Source: Saprospiraceae bacterium UBA7328 (GTDB lineage Bacteria > Bacteroidota > Bacteroidia > Chitinophagales > Saprospiraceae). From it: 14,474 bases of DNA. The position numbers and the translations under genes are program-made. The stretch spans positions 1-14,474 of the forward strand of contig DKPS01000206.1 in the NCBI GenBank assembly GCA_002471345.1. Reading direction: 5' to 3'. Under the pieces are notes generated by a model that worked only from the letters and a program-made list of their open reading frames with translations, had not been told where the DNA came from and ran no database searches. Positions 1-7,590 of this stretch are shown here, in pieces; position 1 is the stretch's first letter; each line of letters begins with the position of its first letter.

Positions 1-343
1 AGTTTCCAGATGGGTCCCTAATGAACATTTGCATAGCACCATCTGGAAGTTGTCTTACATTGCCCCAAGGTTTCACATCAATGATATTTAATTCTTTAAA
101 ACGATAGAAATAACTACTGAAATCCTCGACTTTTACACAAATATGCCCCCTGAAAGATATAGCATCATCCCATTCTGACAAATGCAATTGCTGGTCATCT
201 GTAATTTTAAAAAATGCTGTAGGATAATCAAAAACAAAAGCTGCAATAGGTTCTAATCCCAATTCTTCTTCATAAAAATGAGCAGCTTTTTCCAAGTCAT
301 CAACAATGAGTGTGACATGATTTATGCCCGTTACTTTTGACAT
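1..343 (-). CDS. VOC (glyoxalase/bleomycin-resistance fold) family protein, C-terminus off the left edge
   Basis: Reading the minus strand from the ATG at 343 gives an open frame of 114 residues that runs off the window. It opens with the hallmark first strand of a VOC module, VTGINHVTLIVDDLEKAAHFY (His9 is the usual first metal ligand), has two further histidines at His54 and His67 (RGHICVKV), and ends in RDPSGN, the turn that normally precedes the metal-binding Glu of the last strand. That Glu would lie outside the window. VOC proteins are cytosolic metal-dependent isomerases, lyases, dioxygenases or resistance proteins; the substrate cannot be read from the sequence. The start lies only 2 bases beyond the stop of the upstream enolase-superfamily gene, so the two are probably co-transcribed and may share a sugar-acid pathway. 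Fold assignment is secure, function is not. Confidence 0.85.
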   Translation of the reverse strand, partial: MSKVTGINHVTLIVDDLEKAAHFYEEELGLEPIAAFVFDYPTAFFKITDDQQLHLSEWDDAISFRGHICVKVEDFSSYFYRFKELNIIDVKPWGNVRQLPDGAMQMFIRDPSGN

Positions 344-345
344 TA

Positions 346-1512
346 CTATAGTTTTTTAGAGTATTCTTTTACAAAATCCATATTTAAAGAAAGACCTAGA
401 CCTGATCGGCTAGGAGCTTTTACAATTCCTTCTTTTACATCAGGCTCCTCTATACATAAATCGTACATAAGCGGATTGCCACCTAATGAGAATTCAATAA
501 CGACAGAGGAAGGAGAAGCAAAAGCAACATTCACTCCAGCCATGAAAGATATAGCAGATCCCCAACAATGTGGAGCTAATTCCAATTGATAAGCCCCAGC
601 TAATGCACTCACTTTCATACATTCTGTTATACCACCACAAATTGCAGCATCAGGTTGTAATACATCTACAGCTCTATGATTAATTAATTCAACAAAGTCA
701 AACCTTGTGAATTCACTTTCCCCTGCTGATATAGGGGTCTGAGTACATGCTCTTACCTCTGCTGTTCCAATTTTGTTATCTGGTGAAATAGGTTCTTCCA
801 TCCAGTATAAGTTACAATCTTCTACATCTCTACAAAACCTTTTGGCTTCTGAAACACTGAATGTCCCATGTGCATCAGCCATCAGTTTGATTCCATCTCC
901 AAGTGCTGATCGAGCTTCTTTTACTCGCCTCACACTATACGGAACAGTATCATCCATAGAGCCTACACGCATTTTTACTCCTTTAAATCCTTTTGAACAA
1001 TAGCTTTTTAGCTGTTCCCCAATTTCATCTGCATCAGCCCATCCTCCACTCGCATAGGCTTCCATTTCAGATCTACATGAACCGCCTAGAAGATTTACAA
1101 CTGGAGTGTTTAAATCTTGGCCCTTTAAATCCCACAAAGCGATATCTATTCCGCTCATTGCCGAGATAGTGGTACCTCTATTGCCTAATATTGGAAAAGA
1201 ACGACCTCTACTCAATGCATAATGATCGCGGCTTCCATTGTACATCCGTTCCCATAACTCACTTATGTTATGTACGGGTTTTCCAAGTATAATTGGTTTA
1301 AGTTCATGCTCTATACAGGCCACAATACTTGCACAAGAGCCTGTGGCACCTACAGCAGATTTTGCCTCACCTATTCCAATTCTACCATCATCAGTTTTGA
1401 TGATGACAAGACACATATCAAAATGAGTAAGACGCCCATAATCAGATCTCCATTGACCTTTAACAGGAATGGGTACACTTATCCAATGTGCTGCTACATC
1501 CGCTATCTTCAT
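346..1512 (-). CDS. Enolase superfamily, mandelate racemase-type (probable acid-sugar dehydratase or racemase)
   Basis: The 388-residue protein has the full mandelate racemase/muconate lactonizing enzyme architecture: an N-terminal capping domain (about 1-120), then a modified TIM barrel. The three metal ligands are Asp213 (MADAHGTF), Glu239 (WMEEP) and Glu265 (SAGESE). The general-base dyad of the mandelate racemase subgroup is Asp288 (LQPDAA) and His315 (APHCWGS). Spacing between these residues matches mandelate racemase exactly. The second-strand Lys pair (KxK) is here Lys180-Met-Arg182, i.e. KxR. These enzymes abstract a proton alpha to a carboxylate; in bacteria most subgroup members with the His-Asp dyad dehydrate sugar acids. 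Substrate unknown. It starts inside the stop of the epimerase gene (ATGA, 1509-1512) and is followed after 2 bases by the VOC gene, so it is the middle gene of a three-gene operon. Confidence 0.9.
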   Translation of the reverse strand: MKIADVAAHWISVPIPVKGQWRSDYGRLTHFDMCLVIIKTDDGRIGIGEAKSAVGATGSCASIVACIEHELKPIILGKPVHNISELWERMYNGSRDHYALSRGRSFPILGNRGTTISAMSGIDIALWDLKGQDLNTPVVNLLGGSCRSEMEAYASGGWADADEIGEQLKSYCSKGFKGVKMRVGSMDDTVPYSVRRVKEARSALGDGIKLMADAHGTFSVSEAKRFCRDVEDCNLYWMEEPISPDNKIGTAEVRACTQTPISAGESEFTRFDFVELINHRAVDVLQPDAAICGGITECMKVSALAGAYQLELAPHCWGSAISFMAGVNVAFASPSSVVIEFSLGGNPLMYDLCIEEPDVKEGIVKAPSRSGLGLSLNMDFVKEYSKKL

Positions 1513-2393
1513 ATAAGAGGTCTTAAAGTATCAGAAGATTTTTGAGTAAGAAAAGTATAAAACTCTTCAGTCACAGCAGCACTTCCATGGTCTTCAAGGA
1601 ATTTTTTTTGCTCTGGACTGAGTCCTTGAGGATCTGTATCAATGCTGCCAGGATGTGGATTTGCAGGAGTGCGATCAATAGGGGAGGCAAATTCAACTGA
1701 AAGTGGACCATTATAACCCGTCGATTTTAAGGTTTTAATAATCTTTGGCCAATTTAAATGTCCCATTCCAGGTGCCATTCGATTATTATCAGCTACATGG
1801 AAATTTACTATTCGGTCTCCACAGTTCTCAATTGTTTCATAATAATTTTCTTCTTCTAGATTCATATGAAAAATATCCAAACAAACACCACAATTTGCCC
1901 CAACTTCTTTAGCTAAAGCTAGAGCTTGAGCTCCTCTATTAATGAAATATGTCTCAAATCTATTGATTGGTTCTATGCCTATTTTTACACCTGCATCTTC
2001 GGCATGACTGTAGCACTCCTTTATTCCATCTATTGCCCATTGCCATTCTTGATCAGGCCTTCCGTCTGGGACTATTTTTCCAACTGTTCCTGGGACTACA
2101 GATACCATTTCCCCTTCAAGCTCCTTCACCATAGTGATCACATCTTTGACATATTGTACTGACATTGCTCGTTGAGCTTCATCTCTTGCCAATAGATTTC
2201 TTTGCTCTAACATTAAAGTCACTGACCCAAAACATTTGATTTTGTATTTCTTAAGAAGTGCTCTGATCTCAGTGGTGTCGTACATATCGGGTTCACCTTG
2301 TATCTCAATATACTCATATCCAATTTTGGATATTCTGGCCAAAGTTGTCTCTATGGTTTCAGCTCTCATCCAATTGTGAATAGCTAGTTTCAT
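1509..2393 (-). CDS. Sugar epimerase/isomerase of the D-tagatose 3-epimerase type (xylose isomerase-like TIM barrel)
   Basis: From the ATG at 2393 the protein has 294 residues and the full active site of ketose 3-epimerases: metal ligands Glu141 (GIEPINRFETY), Asp173 (CLDIFHMN), His199 (NFHVADNNR) and Glu234 (LSVEF), plus the substrate-contact residues Glu147, His176 and Arg205, with spacings that match the Pseudomonas cichorii enzyme almost residue for residue. Such enzymes interconvert free keto sugars at C3, though hydroxypyruvate isomerases and related sugar-phosphate isomerases look similar. An ATG exists 22 codons upstream (2459), but the extra residues do not resemble a protein start and MKLAIHNWM is the normal beginning of the first barrel strand, so I prefer 2393. 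It heads the operon with the enolase-superfamily enzyme, which it overlaps by 4 bases, suggesting translational coupling. Confidence 0.88.
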   Translation of the reverse strand: MKLAIHNWMRAETIETTLARISKIGYEYIEIQGEPDMYDTTEIRALLKKYKIKCFGSVTLMLEQRNLLARDEAQRAMSVQYVKDVITMVKELEGEMVSVVPGTVGKIVPDGRPDQEWQWAIDGIKECYSHAEDAGVKIGIEPINRFETYFINRGAQALALAKEVGANCGVCLDIFHMNLEEENYYETIENCGDRIVNFHVADNNRMAPGMGHLNWPKIIKTLKSTGYNGPLSVEFASPIDRTPANPHPGSIDTDPQGLSPEQKKFLEDHGSAAVTEEFYTFLTQKSSDTLRPLI

Positions 2394-2495
2394 CTGTTGT
2401 GATTTTGTGAGGAAAAGATAGGCAGAATTAGTAGAATAGAAATAAAAAGTTACTTCCATTCCAAATTTTAAAATGAAGAAAAATTGAATTATAGA

Positions 2496-3452
2496 TTATA
2501 ATATTCCTTTGTCTTTCAAATCATCAAAAATGATTTTATCTACATGTGATACTTTATCTCTATCCGCATAAGTCATCCACCTGATCTCAGCTATCTCATT
2601 ATCTGCTTTCAGATCTCCCTGATAATCAGCGCTGTAGCATGTCATTTTCACCATGACTCCGTCCTGTTTTCCATCAGCCTGAGCTCTATAAGTACCTGTA
2701 TATTTAATGGATGAAGGATTTAATTCCACGGTAAGTTCTTCTTTTACCTCTCTAATTAGAGCTTCTTTATCAGTTTCTCCAATGTCACGTTTCCCTCCTG
2801 GGATATAATAAGATGATTTTCCTTTTGATAGGGTAGTGAGGATCCTACCTTTTTGGATTTCAATAAGAGCCAATTTATCAATTTCTTTAGCAGTTTGGGG
2901 ATAAAATGTCTCTAGTTTTTTCAAGATTCCAATAGGACTTGAAGAGAAATTTAAAAGCTTTGAATCTTCTTTTTTTAAAAAACCATTATCTACCATATTT
3001 CCTATCATGGTCATCAGTCCAGCATAGTAATCATCCACATTTAGGACTAAAATTTGTTTGTTTACAAATCCTAATTTGGTCTCGGTGAATGCGTCCATTA
3101 ACTCATCCAAAGTACCAATGCCTCCAGGTAAGGCGATGAGAATATCTGACAGTTCAATCATTCGCGATTTACGTATATACATATTTGGAACAACCTCGAT
3201 TTCACTTATACCAGTATGTAGTTCTTCATCTTTGACCAATTTCTCAGGTCTTATACCAATAACCTTTCTGCCATGTGCCATGAAAATATCTGCCACTAGT
3301 AGCATAAGACCGTCTTTTCCTCCTCCATATACCAAGTCAAAGCCCATTCTGGCTAAGTCTTCAGCTAAAATTTTAGATTGCAGTAGAATTTCAGATGAGT
3401 TTCCTTCATTGGCACCGCAGTAGATGCATACCGTTCTTTGCTTTGAATCCAT
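2496..3452 (-). CDS. LOG-family nucleotide phosphoribohydrolase fused to a Nudix hydrolase
   Basis: The 318-residue protein has two domains. Residues 6-185 are a LOG (lysine-decarboxylase-like Rossmann) domain with YCGAN, YGGGKDGLM (42-50), the catalytic Arg region MYIRKSRMIELSD (91-103) and the signature PGGIGTLDE (109-117, catalytic Glu117). LOG enzymes release the base from nucleoside 5'-monophosphates, classically cytokinin ribotides. Residues 195-318 form a Nudix domain with a near-perfect box: Gly220, Glu226, then REVKEE (234-239); only the late Gly is replaced by Thr241. Nudix enzymes cleave nucleoside diphosphate-X compounds. Free LOG proteins are usually about 180-250 residues, so this is a true fusion. 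It is cytosolic (no signal). The gene starts 2 bases after the TonB receptor stop. Both domains look catalytically intact. A role in modified or damaged nucleotide turnover is inference. Confidence 0.9.
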   Translation of the reverse strand: MDSKQRTVCIYCGANEGNSSEILLQSKILAEDLARMGFDLVYGGGKDGLMLLVADIFMAHGRKVIGIRPEKLVKDEELHTGISEIEVVPNMYIRKSRMIELSDILIALPGGIGTLDELMDAFTETKLGFVNKQILVLNVDDYYAGLMTMIGNMVDNGFLKKEDSKLLNFSSSPIGILKKLETFYPQTAKEIDKLALIEIQKGRILTTLSKGKSSYYIPGGKRDIGETDKEALIREVKEELTVELNPSSIKYTGTYRAQADGKQDGVMVKMTCYSADYQGDLKADNEIAEIRWMTYADRDKVSHVDKIIFDDLKDKGIL

Positions 3453-3454
3453 GG

Positions 3455-5983
3455 CTAAAATTCTACTTTGAATTTCAGATTAATCCTTCTAGTCGTAAGA
3501 TTGTTAGGTACAGCAAATTGTTGATTGAAAACTGTCCTTACCCAAGTATTAGAAGATACATTCTCGATTCCCATGAGATTAAAAACTTCTAATGTGAGCC
3601 ACACATTATCCATGGATCTAAAAATACTATTTGGCCTTGTTAGCTTTCTGGAAGTGTCCCACATGTGATAGGCAAATCCAATATCTACCCTTCGATATCC
3701 TTTGTATCGGAATACATTTCTATAGACTTGATTGTTATCCCTTAATCCAAATGGAAGACCTGATCCAAAAATAAGGTTGAGATTAACTTTGAAGTGTTCA
3801 TTACCAGGTAAATAATCTTGGAAGAATAAAGAAACATTGAAAAATTGATCTGTGGGTCTCGGGACATTGTCTACTTCTTTAGGATCTTCACCTACTTCTA
3901 CAGCTAGATGTTGGACGTTACTGATGTTTTCTCTAGTTTTTAATAAAGAAAGATTTAACCATGATTCTGTACCTGGTACAAAAGCTCCATTTATTCTGAA
4001 ATCTATGCCTGCTGCATATCCAGTGGCATCATTTTCTCCGCTATACCTAAGTCTTACGTTGTCGATTTCGTAGGCAGTAAGATTGGAAAACTTCTTATAG
4101 TAGATTTCACTAATAATCTTGAATGGCTTGGTACTTATATCCTTCCAGAAAAAGTCATAAGTAATTCCACCTAATGCATGTATTGATCTCTGAGACTTGA
4201 GATTAGTATTAATAGTACCATCTGGTCTTCTTAGTTCTCTATAAAATGGAGACTGATAATATAATCCACCGGCTAGTTTGTAAGAGACTCTGACATCGTC
4301 TCCTTTCGGTTTAAAAAGAACCTGAGCTCTTGGACTGAAAATGAACTCATCACTTAGTGACCAGTGAGAAAAACGAGCACCTATGTTCAATTTCACATCT
4401 GTATCTTCTCCTTTAAAATCAATGCTGTTTTGAATAAACCCACTAAATCTATTTGATTCTATTTCGTTCTCTGTTTTCAAAACATTCCATATTAACACCT
4501 GACTTTCACTAGATGGTATCGAATAACCTGCAGAATCTATTCTAATCCACTCATTAAGACGATCATCCATCAATTCTCTCTGATACTTTAGTCCCCATTG
4601 AAGGAAATGAACGGGTTTGCCACTTTCATTGGGTTGCAACTCAATCCCTCCTCTCAAGGCTACGTTGGTGATTTGACTTTGTAGTCTATTTCTACCAAAT
4701 TCTTGTTCTGTACCAACACCCAAAACTGCTACTTCTTCACCTGCATTCTCACTACCCAGATTGCTCTCTATTTGACTTAATCTGTAAAAGCCTGTGATGT
4801 CAAAATTCTCAAATTCTTTACCTTGATATCGAGATGCAAGAAGCTTTATAAATAATGGATTCTTTTCTCTTTCTGGAATGTAGGTAAAGGACAATCCACC
4901 CATTCCTGTTTGGAATTCATCAGATTCTCGACCTTGAAATACGGTATTCAATTCTAATGCAAAATCAATCAATCCTACTCCAGTGGCTCTACTTATTGGA
5001 ATAAAATTGTATTGGCTTCTATTATAATTACCTATGAATCCAATCTGCAGGTCATTAGTAATATCATAAGTAAGGTAACCTTGAAAATCTGAATGATGAG
5101 GCGTGTATTGTCCTTCCGTATCTAAGGATGACAAAAGGTATTGTGTAGTCTTGTATCTAGCACCTACCAAATATCTCAATTGGTTGAAGCTGCTTTTTCC
5201 TATCTGTTTTGAGCCTTCTAAATGTGTAGTTGCACCAAGAAAACTTGCACTGACTGAACCATGAAAATCTGTAGGGCGCTTATATTTAATGTCTAATACA
5301 GAAGACATTTTATCCCCATATTTGGCTTCGTAACCACCTGATGAAAAGGATAAATCTCGCATCAGATCTGGATTAGGAAATGACAATCCTTCTTGTACAC
5401 TATTACTTATTAGCTGAGGTCTGAATATTTCAAAATCATTGACATAGACTAAATTTTCATCATAGTTGCCACCTCTCACATTATATTGAGAACTCAGTTC
5501 TCCACCAGTGCCGCCTCTTGTTCCTAGAGCAATGTGCGGAAGAATACTTTCAAAGTTTCCAGATGCTGAGGGGAGAAATTTAAGCTCTTCAGCTCTTTCT
5601 CTGATCATTTCAGTAGCTTTAAGACGATTCTCTGTTATGATGACTTCTACTTCGGATTCTTCTGGAGCCATGGTGATTTCTAGGAATAGATTCTTTGGCT
5701 CTCGTATACTTGTTTCAAATTCTTTAAAGCCTAACCTACTTATTGAAAGGGTCAAACCTTCAGCCCAATCTGTAGTCAATATAAAATATCCATTCTCATC
5801 AGAATCCGTGCTTGTAGTAGAGTTTTTGAAGAATACTGTAGCAAACTCAACGGGTTCATTGTCCAGTCCGTTGTTTATTCTTCCTTGTATGGTAATCTGT
5901 TGTGCAAATGACTGATTAACAAAAAGGTAGGTAAGGAAAAAGACAGCAATCTGGAGTTTAAAACAAAAGATTCTTTTTATCAT
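3455..5983 (-). CDS. TonB-dependent outer-membrane receptor with N-terminal carboxypeptidase-regulatory-like domain
   Basis: An 842-residue receptor. Residues 1-27 form a Sec signal peptide with the cleavage-like NQSFA/QQ junction; 30-107 are the beta-sandwich carboxypeptidase-regulatory-like domain common in Bacteroidota receptors (QGRINNG, NGYFILT); a TonB-box-like stretch follows near EVEVIITENR (111-120); about 135-235 is the plug (QYNVRGGNYDENLVYVNDFE, GGYEAKYGDKMSSVLDI); the remainder is an aromatic-rich beta-barrel ending in the outer-membrane targeting signal FKVEF with terminal Phe. It would import a ligand using TonB energy. No SusD-like lipoprotein lies beside it, arguing against a classic polysaccharide utilisation locus, and the ligand cannot be told. 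Its ATG overlaps the rpe stop by 4 bases and the LOG-Nudix gene follows after 2 bases, so it is in an operon with cytosolic enzymes. Confidence 0.93.
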   Translation of the reverse strand: MIKRIFCFKLQIAVFFLTYLFVNQSFAQQITIQGRINNGLDNEPVEFATVFFKNSTTSTDSDENGYFILTTDWAEGLTLSISRLGFKEFETSIREPKNLFLEITMAPEESEVEVIITENRLKATEMIRERAEELKFLPSASGNFESILPHIALGTRGGTGGELSSQYNVRGGNYDENLVYVNDFEIFRPQLISNSVQEGLSFPNPDLMRDLSFSSGGYEAKYGDKMSSVLDIKYKRPTDFHGSVSASFLGATTHLEGSKQIGKSSFNQLRYLVGARYKTTQYLLSSLDTEGQYTPHHSDFQGYLTYDITNDLQIGFIGNYNRSQYNFIPISRATGVGLIDFALELNTVFQGRESDEFQTGMGGLSFTYIPEREKNPLFIKLLASRYQGKEFENFDITGFYRLSQIESNLGSENAGEEVAVLGVGTEQEFGRNRLQSQITNVALRGGIELQPNESGKPVHFLQWGLKYQRELMDDRLNEWIRIDSAGYSIPSSESQVLIWNVLKTENEIESNRFSGFIQNSIDFKGEDTDVKLNIGARFSHWSLSDEFIFSPRAQVLFKPKGDDVRVSYKLAGGLYYQSPFYRELRRPDGTINTNLKSQRSIHALGGITYDFFWKDISTKPFKIISEIYYKKFSNLTAYEIDNVRLRYSGENDATGYAAGIDFRINGAFVPGTESWLNLSLLKTRENISNVQHLAVEVGEDPKEVDNVPRPTDQFFNVSLFFQDYLPGNEHFKVNLNLIFGSGLPFGLRDNNQVYRNVFRYKGYRRVDIGFAYHMWDTSRKLTRPNSIFRSMDNVWLTLEVFNLMGIENVSSNTWVRTVFNQQFAVPNNLTTRRINLKFKVEF

Positions 5984-6639
5984 ACCTGCCCGATATTTTT
6001 AAGTCTTGCTATTGTTTCAACTGGATTTTTAGATTTGTAGACACTACTTCCTGCTACTAGTACATTGGCTCCTGCTTGTAATAATGACTCTGCATTCTGC
6101 ATGCCAACACCTCCATCGATTTCTATCAAAGCATCTAAGTTTCTTTCGTCCAATTTAGCTCTCAGTTTTCTTACTTTAGGTAAAGTTTGATAGATGAATT
6201 TTTGCCCACCATATCCTGGATTTACACTCATCACACAAACTACATCCACTTCTTCTAATATATCATCTAATAGGTCTACAGAAGTATGAGGATTAATAGC
6301 AACTCCAGCCTTTGCACCTAGTTCCTTGATTCTCTGTACTGTCCTATGAAGATGATCACATGCTTCGTAATGTACAGTAAGCACATCTGCTCCTTCATAT
6401 ACAAATGCTTCTAAATATTGATCTGGATTGGAGATCATTAAATGGACATCCTTTGTCTTTTTACAACCGGATTTAAAAGCAGGCATTAATGCTAATCCGA
6501 AGCTAATATTGGGAACAAAATGACCATCCATTACATCAATATGAAGCCAATCTGCATTGCTGTTATTCACAATGTCAATACCTTCCTTAAGGTGTAAAAA
6601 ATCAGCAGCTAAAATAGAAGGTGCTATAAGATGCGCCAT
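5980..6639 (-). CDS. rpe: Ribulose-phosphate 3-epimerase
   Basis: The 219-residue TIM-barrel protein has all family signatures: APSILAADF (6-14), HIDVMDGHFVPN (33-44), DVHLMI (64-69), MSVNPGYGGQKFI (137-149) and IEIDGGV (172-178). Metal ligands His33, Asp35, His66 and Asp175 are present, with Asp35 and Asp175 as the acid/base pair. Length equals the family norm. The enzyme interconverts D-ribulose 5-phosphate and D-xylulose 5-phosphate in the pentose phosphate pathway in the cytosol. The start ATG at 6639 follows a consensus -7 element at 6658-6665 by about 18 bases. The stop overlaps the TonB receptor start (ATGA, 5980-5983), so this housekeeping gene leads a tightly packed cluster with an outer-membrane receptor. 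Confidence 0.97.
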   Translation of the reverse strand: MAHLIAPSILAADFLHLKEGIDIVNNSNADWLHIDVMDGHFVPNISFGLALMPAFKSGCKKTKDVHLMISNPDQYLEAFVYEGADVLTVHYEACDHLHRTVQRIKELGAKAGVAINPHTSVDLLDDILEEVDVVCVMSVNPGYGGQKFIYQTLPKVRKLRAKLDERNLDALIEIDGGVGMQNAESLLQAGANVLVAGSSVYKSKNPVETIARLKNIGQV

Positions 6640-6657
6640 GTGTTCTGTTTAGAGGTG

Positions 6658-6665
6658 CAAAGCTA
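6658..6665 (-). promoter_or_regulatory. Bacteroidota-type -7 promoter element upstream of rpe
   Basis: The minus strand reads TAGCTTTG here, a perfect match to the TAnnTTTG -7 consensus of Bacteroidota housekeeping promoters. It would place the transcript start roughly 10-15 bases before the rpe ATG. No clear TTG/TTTG -33 element occurs 17-23 bases upstream (the nearest TTTG is 11 bases away), so the call rests on one element only. If real, rpe and the genes behind it can be transcribed independently of the exonuclease gene upstream. Confidence 0.4.
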
Positions 6666-6744
6666 AAGAAGTTGTGCAAATACTACTAACATAGGATTGA
6701 AATGTGCTATTGTCGTCAAATATTTACATTATTCAGATTTTGTA

Positions 6745-7452
6745 TTAAAGAAAAACCACTGCCTCATCAGCTAAGTATTCTCTTCCCAATAGGCGAAGCA
6801 TAACCCTAGCTGTAGCCAAGACATCTTTTTCACAATACGACTTTATCTCCTCTATTTTACCTTCCCAGTAAGCTCTGCTCACCTGACTGCCGTCCATTTT
6901 GTCCTTAGGAGAAGGCACACCAAGTATAGAGCAAAGAAGATCTAAGGAAGAATAATTCTTATAATCTCCAAATTTCCAAAGTTCAAGAGTATCCATAAGA
7001 TGAGGTACTTGCCAAGGCCTAGCTCCATGGATCCTAAGTAGGTTCGGTAATTTGATTTTGTTAATTATCATTCTTCTACAGATGAATGGAATGTCAAATT
7101 CTTTGAGATTATGCCCAGCAATAGTATGATGATACTTATCGTAAAAATGACTTTGAAGTAATTCAGCAAAAGCTGTAAGTAATTCATATTCATCATCACT
7201 ATGATACGATTTGATTCTAAGTGAATCTACTTGTTCACTTACTTCAAAAATTCCAACAGAAATGCAGATGATTTTTCCAAATTCAGCGAAGATTGCAGCT
7301 TTATCATCATACAATTGACTTAAATACTTCTCATCATGTCCATTATTGTTGTTTTTTGACAACCGCTTGGATTTTTTGACCCAAAAAGATTGACTCTGAG
7401 AGTCGAGATTGTCATAAGAAACCACCATACTTGCAGTCTCAATGTCGACCAC
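6745..7452 (-). CDS. Predicted 3'-5' exonuclease, DnaQ/PolB-like (DEDDy) fold
   Basis: The protein carries the three DEDDy exonuclease motifs: ExoI VDIET (Asp3, Glu5), ExoII AGHNLKEFDIPF (112-123, Asp120) and ExoIII YCEKD (206-210, Tyr206, Asp210). This pattern fits the family of predicted exonucleases related to the proofreading domain of family B DNA polymerases. It would degrade DNA or RNA from the 3' end with two metal ions; the biological substrate is unknown. Coordinates use the first standard start codon, GTG at 7452, giving 235 residues, but this leaves ExoI at residue 3 and cuts into its first strand. The frame stays open to a TAA at 7495-7497 and encodes a plausible N-terminus, INLNQLKRTLVVDIET, from an ATA at 7480-7482. 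A run of four Asn sits at residues 34-37. It lies 105 bases ahead of rpe with no visible terminator between. Confidence 0.85.
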   Translation of the reverse strand: MVDIETASMVVSYDNLDSQSQSFWVKKSKRLSKNNNNGHDEKYLSQLYDDKAAIFAEFGKIICISVGIFEVSEQVDSLRIKSYHSDDEYELLTAFAELLQSHFYDKYHHTIAGHNLKEFDIPFICRRMIINKIKLPNLLRIHGARPWQVPHLMDTLELWKFGDYKNYSSLDLLCSILGVPSPKDKMDGSQVSRAYWEGKIEEIKSYCEKDVLATARVMLRLLGREYLADEAVVFL

Positions 7453-7590
7453 AAGGGTTCGTTTAAGCTGGTTTAGGTTTATATTAGTGATAATTTAGGA
7501 ATTTACCCTAGTGCTAATGCGTTCATGTGGTATGCAAATTGCGTTAAGAATAGAGTATAATTTAGGTAAAATCAATTTTAAATCAACGAT

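Noticed and set aside
2394..2459. N-terminal extension of the epimerase from the ATG at 2459.
   Set aside because: The 22 extra residues (rich in Phe, Tyr, Ser and Thr) do not fit the first strand of the barrel, whereas the ATG at 2393 gives the normal start of the fold.
2488..2502. AT-only hairpin ATTATA-GAT-TATAAT followed by T residues at the end of the LOG-Nudix gene.
   Set aside because: The stem has no GC pair and overlaps the stop codon; too unstable to call a terminator, so read-through into the epimerase cassette cannot be excluded.
3058..3423. Plus-strand frame of 121 residues opposite the LOG-Nudix gene; similarly 5508-5915 opposite the TonB receptor.
   Set aside because: No recognisable protein features, and both lie fully antisense to genes with clear motifs.
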